Shown here: positions 48,416 through 59,809 of the stretch, in pieces
Numbering within the stretch: position 1 is the first letter of the stretch
Layout of the letters: the number at the start of each line of letters is the position of its first letter
Assembly: GCA_003586115.2 (NCBI GenBank)
Contig: QVOM02000042.1
Span: 31,425,679-31,489,678, forward strand
DNA: 64,000 nt
Reading direction: 5' to 3'
Source of the DNA: Salvator merianae
Lineage: Eukaryota > Chordata > Lepidosauria > Squamata > Teiidae
Made by a program: the position numbers and the translations under genes
Notes under the pieces: model-generated
Database searches by the model: none
The model's input: only the letters and a program-made list of their open reading frames with translations
What the model was told of the DNA's origin: nothing

Positions 48416-49055
48416 GTCTTTGTGTAGCTAATTAATTTCTTTGGGGCCTACAGTTGAAGTCCATCATTTTGAATGGTTCTTTATCCATTTTGAAGCACCC
48501 ATTTTTAGACATTAGCTGCACACATATATGCTTTTGATATAGAACTTTTGGAAATTATAACACTGTGCATTTTGCATGAAAGGGAAAGATTTAAAATAGG
48601 TTAAAATGGAAATTCTTCAGATATCAAAGGAAGAAAAGAAAGGGCTTTTTCACACTTGTTGCCTAGTGAGTGTCTGCATGCTCACTAGGCAACTGTATCC
48701 ACACTGCACAGCTGCCCGCTCAATTGGAAGGAGACTCCAGCTGCTCCTGATCATGGTTAGCTGTGGAGCACTAAAGGTATCTGAAACATTCTCCTCCTTC
48801 AAGGAAGCGTTATCACTATCAGGACCCACCCACCCACCCATCCTTCTCAAAAATGATGGGGGTGTTCCCAATGGTGGAAAGGATGGGAGTGTTCCCAGAT
48901 ATAGAGATATAGAAAACCAAAGTATGGCATTAGCAGACACTATGGAGATGAAAAAGGAAATTTCAACTGTACTTGAACCTGAGACTTCATTACAGAAGGA
49001 GCCCTGGCTACTGGGGAGATTAAGGTTACCCATTTTTTTTCAAGAACAAACTGAT
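48416..49055. other. Single MITE-like terminus and hairpin
   Basis: GGGCTTTTTCACACTTG at 48643-48659 resembles a Harbinger-like left end and is followed by a hairpin with arms TTGCCTAGTGAG/CTCACTAGGCAA (48659-48692). No matching right end exists before the hAT MITE at 49064, so the element is either truncated or has decayed. Confidence 0.5.
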
Positions 49056-49063
49056 GTTAAGAG

Positions 49064-49410
49064 TAGAGATATGCAAATTTCAGTTTATTTTTGAACATTT
49101 GATTGAACAATTCATGTTCACAGGTGTTCGCATTGAGCCAAACATATGGTGCTGTCCATATCCAAAAATTTGATCAAACTGAACCAGTCCGCTGCTCATG
49201 AACGTGAACAATTTGATCAAGCAGTTCATGTTTGCTGTGGATTTGCCTTTGAAAGGGGCTGTGAAAATTGTATTTTTTGTTTTTGAACAAGTTTGAAAGT
49301 GAACATGAGCAACTGTTTGTGCGATGAAATGGTTCACCAGAGAACCGAATAAACAGGTGTTCAGTTTGATAGAGAACCAAACACATGATATTTGTTTGTG
49401 CACATCTCTA
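49064..49410. mobile_element. hAT-superfamily MITE, 347 bp
   Basis: Left end TAGAGATATGCAAA and right end TTTGTGCACATCTCTA are inverted repeats with two mismatches. GTTAAGAG is duplicated exactly at 49056-49063 and 49411-49418. The interior is rich in GAACA/TGTTC units, giving partly self-complementary arms. Confidence 0.92.
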
Positions 49411-49418
49411 GTTAAGAG

Positions 49419-49964
49419 CAAAGAAATGCCTGTAAAGACTTAATTGTGAGGGTTTAGGCAATAAACAAACAGCAGGGTTTTTCTAAGATGGCTTTCACTA
49501 GATAAGAACAATAAAAAACAAACTTTAACAGTTGGGATCTTCAGGCATGCTTACAGCAGGCTAAAAATGTTGCCAAGGAGACAGGAATTAGAAGGGCTAA
49601 GCTAGAGTCATTAATACACAAAGCCAGGAGCCAGTTTTGCCAGGAAGAAGATTTTTTTTTTTAAAAAAAAAGTCAAGGAGAACTACAGTCAGAGGTTGTG
49701 TTCAGACATAATGAAAGGAGCAGCTTAGAGGCACTTCAGAGACAGTAATGTGTGGCCCTTGTGTTCCTAACCCTTCTCTAACTAACCTTTTCTAGCACAG
49801 AATGTTCATGAGAGGCAGGAGGGGCAGAATGGTGTGTGAATGATCCTATCTCTAAGCTGTCTCTGTTTCAGAAGTCAGACATGCCTCTCCTGATAATAAG
49901 GAACTCCCCCTCTCTTTTATTGAATCTTTTCAGTATAAGACCCAACATCTTTAGCTCTGGACAC
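49419..49964. other. No gene recognised
   Basis: Unassigned; short A/T-runs near 49650. Confidence 0.5.
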
Positions 49965-49967
49965 AGT

Positions 49968-50421
49968 GGGCATTTTCACACTTACCAGAGCAGAACATAC
50001 TAATTAGCAGAGTTCAGACCGGCCAGGATGGAGTCTGGTGAATGCCATTCACACTTGTCAGCAATGGAACAGTTTGTGAGCTGACCAGCACGGGGAGCTG
50101 TGTGAATAGGACTACATTAGTCAGGGAGCTACTTCTGAAACCATAGAATTGCTTTCAAAGCCATAGAGATGTTTCCGAAGCCGGCCCCTCCCCACCACCA
50201 TTTCAAATCTGGAAATGGTGCGCACGCAATTCTCCTGATCTACACCTGATCGCACAAGTCAGATTCCAGACTGCAATTTACTTCATCAGCTTTACTCAGC
50301 TCTAGGTAGGCGTCAGGTGGGCTTGGGTGAGTTTCAAGGCAGCTGACTCCATTTGAAGGTGTGAATGCACCTGACTAGCGAGTGGACAGGAACGTTCCTC
50401 GTGCAAAGTGTGAACAGGCCC
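49968..50421. mobile_element. Harbinger-like MITE, 454 bp
   Basis: Left end GGGCATTTTCACACTTACC, right end GCAAAGTGTGAACAGGCCC. The flanking triplets AGT and ATT differ by one base, so the duplication is imperfect. Confidence 0.62.
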
Positions 50422-51222
50422 ATTGGCTGCTTCAGCATTCTACACATTAGCATGGAACTTGGAACACTTTCCTGGGCTGAATCAAGCAATTCAAACTTGA
50501 AAAGTAGAGCCAGCGAGAACTGTACCAGCAACTGGTTGTCTGATTGTTCCGAGTCCCAGCCTAACTGGTGGCCAGGAACAAAAGTTCCCTGGCCTCTGAA
50601 GTTGCATGCCAAAAATTGTTTGTTTGTTTTTTCAGTATGCTGGAAATAGCTTAGTTCTGGGGTTGTTTCTGGGAACCCAGAGAAATGGTGCCAAACTCTG
50701 CATGTCACCTGGACTGGTCCACCAGCAGGAAGTCTTGGGAAATCACTTTAAAACAGGGCCCCGTTGGCATACTTGCTGCCACCATTTTCATGCCGGGAGT
50801 GGGCCAGCTGCTGGCATCATCTGGGCAGACCTCAAAATGTCTCCATGCCATGCTACTTTTGGGGCTCTGACAATGCCCCTTTTTCAACGGTGATAATGAT
50901 ACTGCTACTGCTTGATCTTTCCAGGAAGCAACACCATCACTGCCATAACCTGGGACTGTGAAGGACCAGAGCAAGATTTTTGTTTCTCCTCAGTCTCAGG
51001 CTATGAGGTTGTACTGGAACCTGGGACAAATGGGGAAGACTCAGCTTCCCTGGCAGCTGAAACCATCACTACCATTGTCTCTTCCCTTGCTGGAGGAATC
51101 TGATTCCTCAGCATGAGAGAGGCTATGTGTCCCTAATCCCATAATTCTAAGGGAGACACAGAGGCAGTACACACCATCAGTTTAGAATTTGTTTTGGAAT
51201 AAGGGGAGGTGTGGAAAGGGCC
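50422..51222. mobile_element. Family-B-related element, left end unclear
   Basis: Carries the family-B hairpin (CCAGGAACAAAAGTTCCCTGG with a one-base bulge, 50572-50592) and a right-end-like GTGTGGAAAGGGCC at 51209-51222 preceded by TTAGAATTTGTTTTGGAATAA, the same block as in the 39204 and 45200 hairpins. It adjoins the previous MITE, so the two may form one nested structure. Confidence 0.45.
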
Positions 51223-51294
51223 TCTGTGGATAAGAAAATGCTGAATTTGGGAACTGAAGAATTTGTTCTAGGTGGGGTTATACTCCCTCATTAA

Positions 51295-51331
<37 letters not shown>
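51295..51331. repeat. (AC)n microsatellite
   Basis: About 18 AC units followed by ATATATA. Confidence 0.95.
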
Positions 51332-51337
<6 letters not shown>

Positions 51338-51339
51338 GT

Positions 51340-51835
51340 TTGAGGCTACTTCTGGATTCATCATTATCACTAGAGACTACAGTGACCTTTATGGTTAGTT
51401 ATCATTCATATTATTCATATTATCAGTTCCAGCTGAGGTACCAGCTTCATCCCTACTTGGACAGGAATAGCTTTGTGACTGCTGATCATGTACTTACAAT
51501 GTCATGTTTGGATTACTGTGAAGCACTCCATATGGAGCCTTTCTTGTACCTAGTGTAGAACCTGCAACTAGTGCAAAATGCAGCTGAAAAAATACACCTA
51601 TACTTAAGCAACTTAACAGGATGCTTGCTATATAAGACTCCAAACAACTTGGGACCAGGGTTCTCGGTAGATCAACACCATAGATCAACAAGAATGCTGT
51701 GATCATCTACCGACCAAATACTGAATGTCACCTTGTGGTATCCCACAATAGAGCCTTTTCTAGAATGGTCTTCTCTCAGGTGTTTGTGAAGTGGCTACTA
51801 TCATATCTTTTAGGTGCTTGTTTTAAAAAAAAATA
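51340..51835 (+). mobile_element. L2 LINE, ORF C-terminal remnant
   Basis: Sense-strand pieces of the L2 reverse transcriptase C-terminus: SCLDYCEALHM at about 51505-51537 (family LDYCNALYMGLP), NLQLVQNAAEK at about 51560-51592 (family LQLVQNAAAR), and YKTPNNLGPG at about 51630-51660 (family YKALHGLAPG). Several stops and frameshifts. Confidence 0.75.
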
Positions 51836-51885
51836 ACAGAACAGTACATACATGTTTTAAATAAGTAACAAATAATATGGATAAG

Positions 51886-52150
51886 AACATAAGAGGAGCC
51901 TTGCTGGATCAGGCCACAGCCCATCTAGCCCAGCATTCTGTTTCATACAGTGGCCCACCAATTGCTTCTAGGCATTCTCAAGCAGAAGATAAAGGCAAAA
52001 CCTTCACCTGCTCTTGACTCCCTGCAAATGGTTTTACAGACATCCTGCCTGTCTTTCCAACCTGGAGGCAGTACCTAGGCATCCATTCTTGTAGCCATTG
52101 ATAAACCTGACCTCCATGAATCTGTCCAATCCCTTCTTAAAGCTATCCCT
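51886..52150 (-). mobile_element. LINE 3' tail, antisense (GCTGGATCAGGCC family)
   Basis: Begins AAGAACATAAGAGGAGCC and continues GCTGGATCAGGCCACAGCCC, the antisense of the tails at 2068, 24236, 31860 and 63560. The right end (CTGTCCAATCCCTTCTTAAA) is the ORF-proximal side. Confidence 0.85.
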
Positions 52151-52159
52151 TCTTAAAGA

Positions 52160-52282
52160 TACATCAATTCCGTTTTCTTGGTAAGGATATGAATGTGGTT
52201 TGCCAAATCTTCTTTTGGAGGAATGTCCACTTTCCAGGTAGTTGCTCTATCACTGAGCTTCAGCCATCTCCTTAATGCTAGA
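52160..52282 (-). mobile_element. tRNA-derived SINE, antisense
   Basis: On the minus strand, GGCTGAAGCTCAGTGATAGA (about 52249-52268) is a Pol III A-box head of a tRNA-derived SINE (family pattern TAGCTCAGTGGTAGAGC). Further along, TTTGGCAAACCAC and ACCAAGAAAACG are typical of squamate SINE bodies. The B box is decayed. Confidence 0.6.
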
Positions 52283-53205
52283 GGGAAAATATGTGCATCA
52301 GTAATGGCTGAGTGGGTCTGCACTTTGTTGTGACAGCAGTATGGCTGATATCATAGTATCCTGTCAAGCTTTTATCCAGAGATGATGCAAAGGTGAGCAC
52401 ATGTGCTGCTTGCTGTAGAGAGAGGCAGTTCACGGCTCTAATATTTCACAGCAAAGCAATATAACTGCCACTTATTATGCCCCAGTAGTATTTTGCCAGT
52501 ATAGTAAAATACTATACTAATACATTTTCAAAGTATTTTCATGCTTGTGCCATGTCTGGACAAAAACTGTCAAGGTGTTGTGATACCAGAGACATATTGA
52601 ACTGTAGGCCTGGCTGGAGAGTATGCTGTTGACAGGGGAAAACAATCTGCTGCATTGGCCAGGAATATCTAAAATTTCACACAGAGGACTAAAATATTGG
52701 ATCATAGGTTCAGGCTTTATTTACATAAATAGACTTAAAAGAAGGACATATCACACATTTGCTTGGATTTTTTTCCCCATTGCGTTTTTGTGCATTGCAT
52801 TTAAACCATTTCCCTTCTCCAAATAGTCTCAGGGTAGTGCTTCCCTCCCCAGATCTTTATCTGCCCAACAACTCTACGGATGGGCAGAATTGGACTGCAT
52901 CTAATCCAAGATCACCAGGTAAGCTTCGAGTCTGTCTGGGCACCAGAACCCTAGTTCCATGATCCTTTTGCTCAAGATACAGCACCATGTTTCCATTTGC
53001 CTGATGAGGCGACCAGTAAAGCACCTTCTGCTGTTGCATCTCCATTTGTAGCAGCAGAAAGTACTGTGTAGTGATCATGCTACCCCATTACTGGAGGTGA
53101 TCACTGTCTAGGGCCCCATTTTCTAAAGGCACAGTTTTGCTGCCCTAAATGGAGGTGCTTCAAAGCACCACTTTGAATGATCTCTGCTTGCTAAAAAGAG
53201 GAGAC
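52283..53205. other. No gene recognised
   Basis: No element or exon identified. Confidence 0.5.
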
Positions 53206-53208
53206 AAG

Positions 53209-53321
53209 GGCTACAACCAGACATTGCTTATTTATTCCACTATATTTGGATAGTTTGGCATAAAACATGGATATTCTGGAATATCCAAATATAGTGGAAT
53301 AAATGATGTCTGGATGCAGCC
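53209..53321. mobile_element. Hairpin MITE, family D, 113 bp
   Basis: GGCTACAACCAGACAT at the left and ATGTCTGGATGCAGCC at the right, with TTATTCCACTATATTTGGAT arms inside. AAG flanks both ends (53206-53208, 53322-53324). Homologous to 15555-15670. Confidence 0.88.
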
Positions 53322-53434
53322 AAGGATGCATAATTTTGAAAGGGAATTGAAGGGTCTTCTCCACCATCCCAGAAGAAACAGTTTCAGTTTTAAAATAGAG
53401 ATTTGGTCATGGTTTTGAAAAATGGAAGGACATA

Positions 53435-53654
53435 GGGCCCAGTCACACCTAAGTTTTATTCCAGCCTCAGTCCACTTTCAGACTAAAAGAACACATCAGC
53501 AAAGTGACTAATCATTTTCTTTCTACATTATCCAACCCAAAGGTGCATTTTCTGAGTTAGATAAAGCTGAAAGAAAACCTCTTATTTCACTGATTTGTTC
53601 TCTCAATCTGAAAGTGGATCACAGTTGAATTAAAACTTAGGTGTGACTGGGCCC
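53435..53654. mobile_element. Foldback MITE, family C, 220 bp
   Basis: Ends GGGCCCAGTCACACCTAAG and CTTAGGTGTGACTGGGCCC are perfect inverted repeats. Flanking triplets are ATA and TTA (one mismatch). Same length as 28794-29013. Confidence 0.88.
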
Positions 53655-53657
53655 TTA

Positions 53658-54688
53658 TTGTTTTTCTTTCATTAACGAAGTGCACGTGAATTCTTCCCTT
53701 TATTGTAATGAATGGACTAGTGTCTCTGCACTGTACTTAAGTCTTCAAGAATTTTACTGTGTTCTGTGCTTTTGTATGGTTTTCTTTTTGTTTTCTTGTT
53801 TTTATTGTGCTCAATAGATCCATTAGTTCTATTTGTTGTCTGTTTGTTTTATTCCTGAAGACATATCAATGCACTTTAATATGTGTGGAAGTCCTTGAAG
53901 AATATTTCCCCCTACAATCCCAAAATACTTGACTCAGCATTTTCTAACCGAGTGGTAAGAAAAACACGACGACAATAACTTTTGAAGCTATTGGTTTTGA
54001 ATATTTTTCTCTCTCTTCCACAACAGCTGCTGCTGAGTCACTGAAACATTTATCAAAATATCATGAATTGCTGGCAACTATTTATGGATTATTTTTCTTT
54101 CGTATAGGGGGTAATAATTCCTGCTCCATCCAGTACATGAAATATCCATGGTTTGTATATATTTTCTATATATTCTATAAGGTATTCCATTTCTTCCTCT
54201 GATTCTGCTTCATGTTTGATTACTGTTCATTTATTTTACATTATTGTTTAACCCTCATTAGTATGGTTGAAAAAAAATATGCATTTTTTGGATTGTGGCA
54301 TAGTTTTATATTCTAAAAGCGTTTTCTTTTCTTTTTTTATTCCCGGGGTAGCATTGCTTCTCTCAAGATGCTTTATATTTGTGGAGTAGATCTGTATGCC
54401 CAAAACAGCCATTTTTGTATACTAGGGTAGGCCTGCATTCCAAACATTTTTTCTGATTATTACAGTTAAAATAATTTGTGATGAAAACATAGCTACTCTG
54501 ACACCTGCCATCTGATAATTTGCAGTGGTTCCTGTAGCAAATCAGTCGCAGGCCTACAGTTAGCTGTTTAATGGGCTGTCAGAGCTCCTGAAACCACCTG
54601 GATGGCTTTCGCAGTCCTTCCAGGGGCCAATTAGTGTCAACTAACCTACCACAACTAGGACATTCCGTGTACCACCTGAGATGGAACG
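53658..54688. other. No gene recognised
   Basis: AT-rich. If the exon at 54920-55178 is real, part of this is downstream flank of that gene. Confidence 0.5.
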
Positions 54689-54694
54689 TTTATT
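54689..54694 (-). terminator. Candidate polyadenylation signal AATAAA
   Basis: TTTATT on the given strand is AATAAA on the minus strand, about 225 bases beyond the stop codon of the candidate exon. It is the only such hexamer I see between that stop and this point. A hexamer alone is weak evidence. Confidence 0.35.
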
Positions 54695-54919
54695 TTTCAT
54701 AGTAATGTCATAAAGAGAACATCACCATGTTTATAAGAAATAGGCTTATAAATCACTAAATTATTTGAAAAAGAATGAAGGGAATGACAACAACAACTTG
54801 GAGAACACAGGCTGAACTACAAACAGCCATGTTATTACAGACGCACATCACAGACTTCTTCTAATCTGGTATAGTTTACAAGAAAAATCCAGGCAGCCGT
54901 GCTCTGCTTTTGAGTCTTC

Positions 54920-55178
54920 CTATAATTTGCTTATAGTCACATTTAGCCCATCTCGTACTTTGTGGATTGGTGATGTCTCGTGCACCCGTAGCTGCTGGTC
55001 AGTGTAATGAAAGGATCTCTGTTGCTCTAGAGAGATGCCAGGGGACAGGACAGTATCTTCATATATGTTCATCTGTGAGTTAATTGGTTGCCCTTTCTCT
55101 GTTTCTAGGCACATTGTGGGGATCTGTCCCACAACCTGCCATTCTTGCTTCTCATTGGGATGGTCCAGGTACTGGTGC
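54920..55178 (-). CDS. Candidate terminal coding exon, protein unrecognised
   Basis: Minus-strand open segment of 85 codons plus TAG. Its 5' boundary fits a splice acceptor: a pyrimidine-rich run ending TTTGGTTCCACAG lies immediately before it (about 55179-55200), and the reading frame is open from that boundary to the stop. The first exon base completes a codon begun in an upstream exon. The peptide starts HQYLDHPNEKQEWQV, contains CLETEKGQ, INSQMNIYEDTVLSP and RSFHYTDQQLRVHE, and ends NVTISKL. Its composition is like a soluble or cytoplasmic tail (acidic, Q/H-rich, no membrane segment, no low complexity), unlike the shadow frames nearby, and it overlaps no repeat that I recognise. I do not know the protein. 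Upstream exons should lie to the right; none was found with confidence. The alternative is a chance open frame beside a chance AG. Confidence 0.45.
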
Positions 55179-56330
55179 CTGTGGAACCAAAGTGCAGGAG
55201 GACCTGAGCCTGCCCCTGGACTCTATGCACCTCATTACACTATAGGGGGATGGGGAGCAGCAATAGTCATCCTAATCTGGGTTAGAATATCAAATTATTT
55301 GGGAAGATACTCAGTGCACCATCCATTTTCACTGTCCCTGATCCTTTCTAAAAGAACCCTGATGGGTTTGGAACTGCATATCCATTATCCCTTTATCTAT
55401 GAACTGTGAAAGAAAGGAATCATCATCATGCCTTGTCGTATGTTCAGTCTCCTATCATACACACCAAGCCCTGACAAATGACCCCCACCCCAGAGTAGGT
55501 ATAAGGACTTGACCAGTGGTGACCAGTGCTCATGGGGTCTGGTAGAAAAAGGTAGCTATAAGAAAATGGTACCAAGGATCAGATCAGATTAGGGATCAGA
55601 GCTAATCATACAGTAGATGAGACATTATGAGGTTGCTGGAATTCAGTAGAAACTCCCATGAAAGTTAACCTTACTATTACTAAACATAGTGATGATGCGC
55701 ACATTAGCCAACCTTGGATTGAAGCATGCCTGAAGATAAAAGGGAACAGGTTCACACTCTGTGCTATGGGGTGTGGTAGGGGAATCCCTACGTTGCCTCT
55801 GTGAGCTATCACAGGAAATACATGATACAGAACACTGCTACCCAATGTGATGGCAGAATCAACACTACACATTTCTACAGTTTACCTCTGAAGAGGCATC
55901 ATGTGGTCTAGGCACCACCACCTTTCTGTACAGTGGTGGCTGGAATGGAACCCAGCACAGATTTCCTATCCAGGAGTGGTCCACATGAGAGGTCCATGCA
56001 GCCAGTGCATCCCCCATATGGGTGTGCCTCCCAGGGAACATGCTAGTATGCAGATCCAGTGTTCTGGGAACACATCTGGCACAGTTCAGAAAGACTGTGT
56101 GGGTGTTGCTCTACATTCCCTTTTAAGGGGGCTTCTGGATATGGATAATAACATGTGATTCTTCTGGGACTATACTGGGGATGCCATGAATATCTGTGGA
56201 ATTCCCAATAAAGTCCTGGGTTAGCTAAAAAATCCATAATATTGCTATTATGGGAAATTCAGCAATGACACTACATTTCTCATAATATTGATTCCAATCC
56301 TGAGCTCTTACCTTATCTGCCTGCTTTTTG
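55179..56330. other. Possible intron; no exon found
   Basis: If the exon above is real, this is the start of the intron before it. 55890-56150 is GC-richer with decayed MITE-like blocks (TGGTCCACATGAGAGG). No termini identified. Confidence 0.4.
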
Positions 56331-56447
56331 CATTATTGTTGTTGTTCAAAAATACCCAGATGCTAGCAAGAGTGGGAAAAACAAAACAAAAGGGAAATGG
56401 GCAAACACTTGCTAACATCCGGGTATTTTTGAACAGCCACAATAATG
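56331..56447. repeat. Long inverted repeat (foldback)
   Basis: Arms of 44 and 42 bp (56331-56374 and 56406-56447): CATTATTGTTGTTGTTC...GCTAGCAAGAGTG against CACTTGCTAACATCC...CACAATAATG, with a 31-base A-rich loop. No target duplication typical of the other MITEs was found at the ends. The frames on both strands here are mirror images. Confidence 0.85.
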
Positions 56448-57965
56448 TGAAGATCCACCAGACGAGGTCAGAGCCTGTGCTTGTCTCAGGGCTGGCTTCT
56501 GCCATCCGGCAGTGGAGGCGAGATGCAATTGCAGGATCTAAAAAGATTCTACAATTTCCTTTTGCCATCTGGAGGCCCCCTATGTCTGCACAGGGATGTT
56601 TTCTCTCCCATCTGTTTTTAATTTCTGTAGCAAACTGCATCTAAGAACAGCTTGATTTCTGTGGAAATATTTCCAGGCGCGGGCGGGGTGTGTGTGTGTT
56701 CCTATGTTTTTACTGCAAAATCATATTGTCCAGACTTCATATAACAAAATGCATCTCCACTTTCACTAGGAAGCTGAATGACAATCTCTCCCCATCCTCA
56801 CTATGGTTTTGTTTGGCTGTGGATATGCTTCCTGTTGGAAGGTGTCCGAGAAGGGGCACCTTCATTATTGTGGCCTGCCCGGGACCTCCCCATCTTCATT
56901 GCTGTCAGGACAAACCACATTACTAAGCCCCAGCACCTGTGCACAGAGAACAGTCTTGGCCTCCGTGATCAGGCATAGCAAACCCTTCACTTGCTGCATA
57001 CTGGAATGCTATGGCAAGGTGATGGATCTTTTTAGGGTGTGAGGCAGTGATTTCAAGTCACTCCCCATGCCCTCACCTTAAGACACCTTTCTTGTGGCCT
57101 GTAAGCGTTAGCACTTCCAGACTGTTCAGTGGGAAGAAGAATGGACAAGCACTGCCCTGTGGTTCTTGGAAATGTGTCTGGGACATACAAAGAAGATGTG
57201 AACTTTGTATCAATTTGAATTTATATTTCAGGGAGCTTACCCCCAAAAGTTAAATTGTATAACCTCAGAAGATTTAGTTTTTAAAGTTTCATTTGCAACT
57301 CTGTTTTCAGGATTAGTTATATAAGGACAGCATGTACAAAACTTTCCCTATGCAGGTAGAAGACCGTAAACCCGAGGAATAGTCTTGGTCTCTCTCTCTT
57401 GAGTTTTCTTGAATTGCTATGGCTTTGCTTTTGTGTAAGTACACTGTGTTTATGGGAACTGCAGAGCTATAAAACACAATGAGGCAACCCTATCTGCAAA
57501 GCCTAAATAGCAAATAAAATTTCATTGTTTGATTCATTGGTTTACATTGTGTTTGTCTTTAGCAGTGAAAAAAAAAAAAGGTCTTTAGGGAACTACATTT
57601 TTTGGGGGGAGTGCTTGGGTGTATTTATGAAAAGTACTGTGATAATCTAGTCAGCATCTACAACAAAGTAAAAAAAGAAAAAGAAAAAAAGTAATTTGTA
57701 TAATTCCAGAAAAGTATTCAATCTGCCAATTGAGCTGAAAAAATTGAAAATATATGTAGCAAGCTAATACACTTATGCTGAAGGACTTTCCTGAATGACA
57801 CTTTTGTAAAATTGAAATAATGTGGAAGAGTAGAAAAGTGGTTTGTGGCAATGTGAAACAAATAGAAGGGAAAAAAAGGCAAGGAAGAAACTAAATTTAT
57901 TTCCGATTTTGTTGGCCATAAATGGACAGAGAAATGTAATCACTTTTCTGTAATACCTGTACCTG
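56448..57965. other. No gene recognised
   Basis: No exon or element identified; A-runs at 57569-57580 and 57667-57690. Confidence 0.5.
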
Positions 57966-58110
57966 TTTTTGTTTACATAAATAGTACATTTATTTGTTTA
58001 CATTTATATCATGGCCTATACAATAAGGCCTCAGGGTGGATTACAACAGATCAAACCCAATACATACAAAGCTAAGGACAGAACTGAAACATTAAAACTA
58101 GAAGGAAAAG
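57966..58110 (-). mobile_element. Possible L2-like LINE tail, antisense
   Basis: TTTACATTTATATCATGGCC...CCTCAGGGTGGATTACAACA is the antisense of an L2-type tail. Decayed. Confidence 0.45.
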
Positions 58111-59792
58111 AGAAATAACATCAAATTTAAATTACAGCACTCAGATATTCAATCTAATTTGGTTCTAGTTGCCATCACTAGGGATGGTGAAGAAGTCTGG
58201 GAAACAGATTTTATGTTGGAGGGTGGCAGGGAATTTGTAATTGTTCATGATTTCCCAAACTACACACAGCCACTTGCAGGTTTCCAGAAGACACTACAAG
58301 TTGAATTGGAAGAAGGAAGGGTCCACATAGGAATGCAAGACTGATACTGATTGAAGTGTGCATGTGATGAATCTTTCTCTTTTCTTCTGTTCTCATCTTT
58401 CTTCTTAATAGCAGGATCTGTATGACATGTTTATGGCACCATGGAGGAACCGGAAAGACGAGGGATTATATGATCCCACATCCATCAAGCCGTGGTCTAG
58501 GATACCAGGGTGGAAAGTGCTATCAGAAGTGCTCTTCATGCACTGTGAAAAAGCACTTCGATGACCCTTGTTCAAAGTGTTTGCATTCAAGATAAACATG
58601 TGGTGCACTCAACAATGTTTTCCAATGTGCTGTTCAAAGGGACTGTCAAAGGCATATTCTCTGTTCTACTCTCAGCCACTTGCCAACTTTTGATAGATCT
58701 TCACCTATTGGTTACTGTGTAGGGAGGGAGGAAATCAAGGGAGGAGAATCTTAGAGTATAAATGGACAAAGTGAGCCATATTACTTCTTTTCACCTCACA
58801 TGGGAATTTTTGGAGACAAAGCTGTTGCAGTTTGTGAGTTTTCTGCCTGAAAGAGGGAGGTTGCTGGTTGGTTCTCTGCTTTAGTTTGACTCTCTGCTCT
58901 TTCTGCTGTTGCTTAGCTTTGCTCTGTCTGTGCCAGCTGCTTTCTGTAATTGCTCTGTCTGTACTCTCTCTCCTCCTTATCAGTTGTTTTTTGGTTTAGG
59001 AATTTAGTTAAAGGAGGGAAGGTGGGTTAGGGTTAGGTTCTCTGCCCTGCCTTGCTTCTGCTAACTGCTTATTTTGGCTGTGGCTTTAGAGAATTTAGGG
59101 GGTATGTGTGTGGTGGAGGGGTATTCTTAAGTTCTTGTTTCTTGTAGCTTTCGGTTTTGTTTATTTTGGTGTGCCAGGTGCTCTTGAAGCAGTAAGGAGA
59201 GCTGTGGAATTTATTAACTTTTGTGTTTTCTTTTGCCCTGGCCAGAGCGGGAGAGGTTCCTGCTGGGGAGGGATAAATTGCCTCAGAGATGAGTGGGGGC
59301 CTTCTGAGTTCCCCCCCAACCCACACACTAATTTAGAAGCTGCAGCTCAAACCTGTGCAAGTTTGGCTCTGCTGGCCATGCAGGGTGGTTTTGTCGCAGT
59401 GGTCAACTTTGAGTTAGAGCCCCCAAAATTAGCATGTGATTGGGGGAGGAGAAAGGAAGGTCTCTGGTAAGTGGCATGACATTTGGAGGCTGCTCTGAGT
59501 TTTTATGATTGTTTTTTAAAATGCCTCACCTGCTACATAGGAACAAATGGGAGATTTCCAAAAAAATAATAAACTTTCAGAGCAGCCTCCAAGACTGTGT
59601 CTGATTGCACTGAGATTCGACAGGGGTTCTTCTGGAGGCCGTCCAGACCCACACGCCAATTTGGGGGACTTTAGCTCAAACTCTCTGAAACTTTGGCATT
59701 GTCACCCCCTTGCTCTCCTCCATTCTTTGCTCTGTAAAACAGTTTGTTGAACATTCAAACTGAACCTCAAATCTCTTGAGTCCCTTGTAGTT
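58111..59792. other. Probable interior of an old hAT-like element
   Basis: GC- and T-rich sequence with a TATA-like GAGTATAAATGG at about 58755 and CTCTCTGCTCTTTCTGCTG-type pyrimidine tracts. 59300-59390 and 59610-59710 share blocks (CCACAC-C-AATTT-G...GCTCAAAC). It probably belongs to the element whose right end is at 60970; the left end is not visible. A CTAGGGATGG motif at 58178 is a poor terminus candidate. Confidence 0.35.
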
Positions 59793-59809
59793 CAGCTGAA
59801 ACTTATTTC

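Noticed and set aside
48606..49094. 162-residue plus-strand frame
   Set aside because: It begins in a MITE-like hairpin and runs into the hAT MITE at 49064; no domain is seen.
58159..58344. 61-residue frame with acidic and aromatic content
   Set aside because: It sits beside an antisense LINE tail, has no splice or start context, and an equal-length frame lies opposite.
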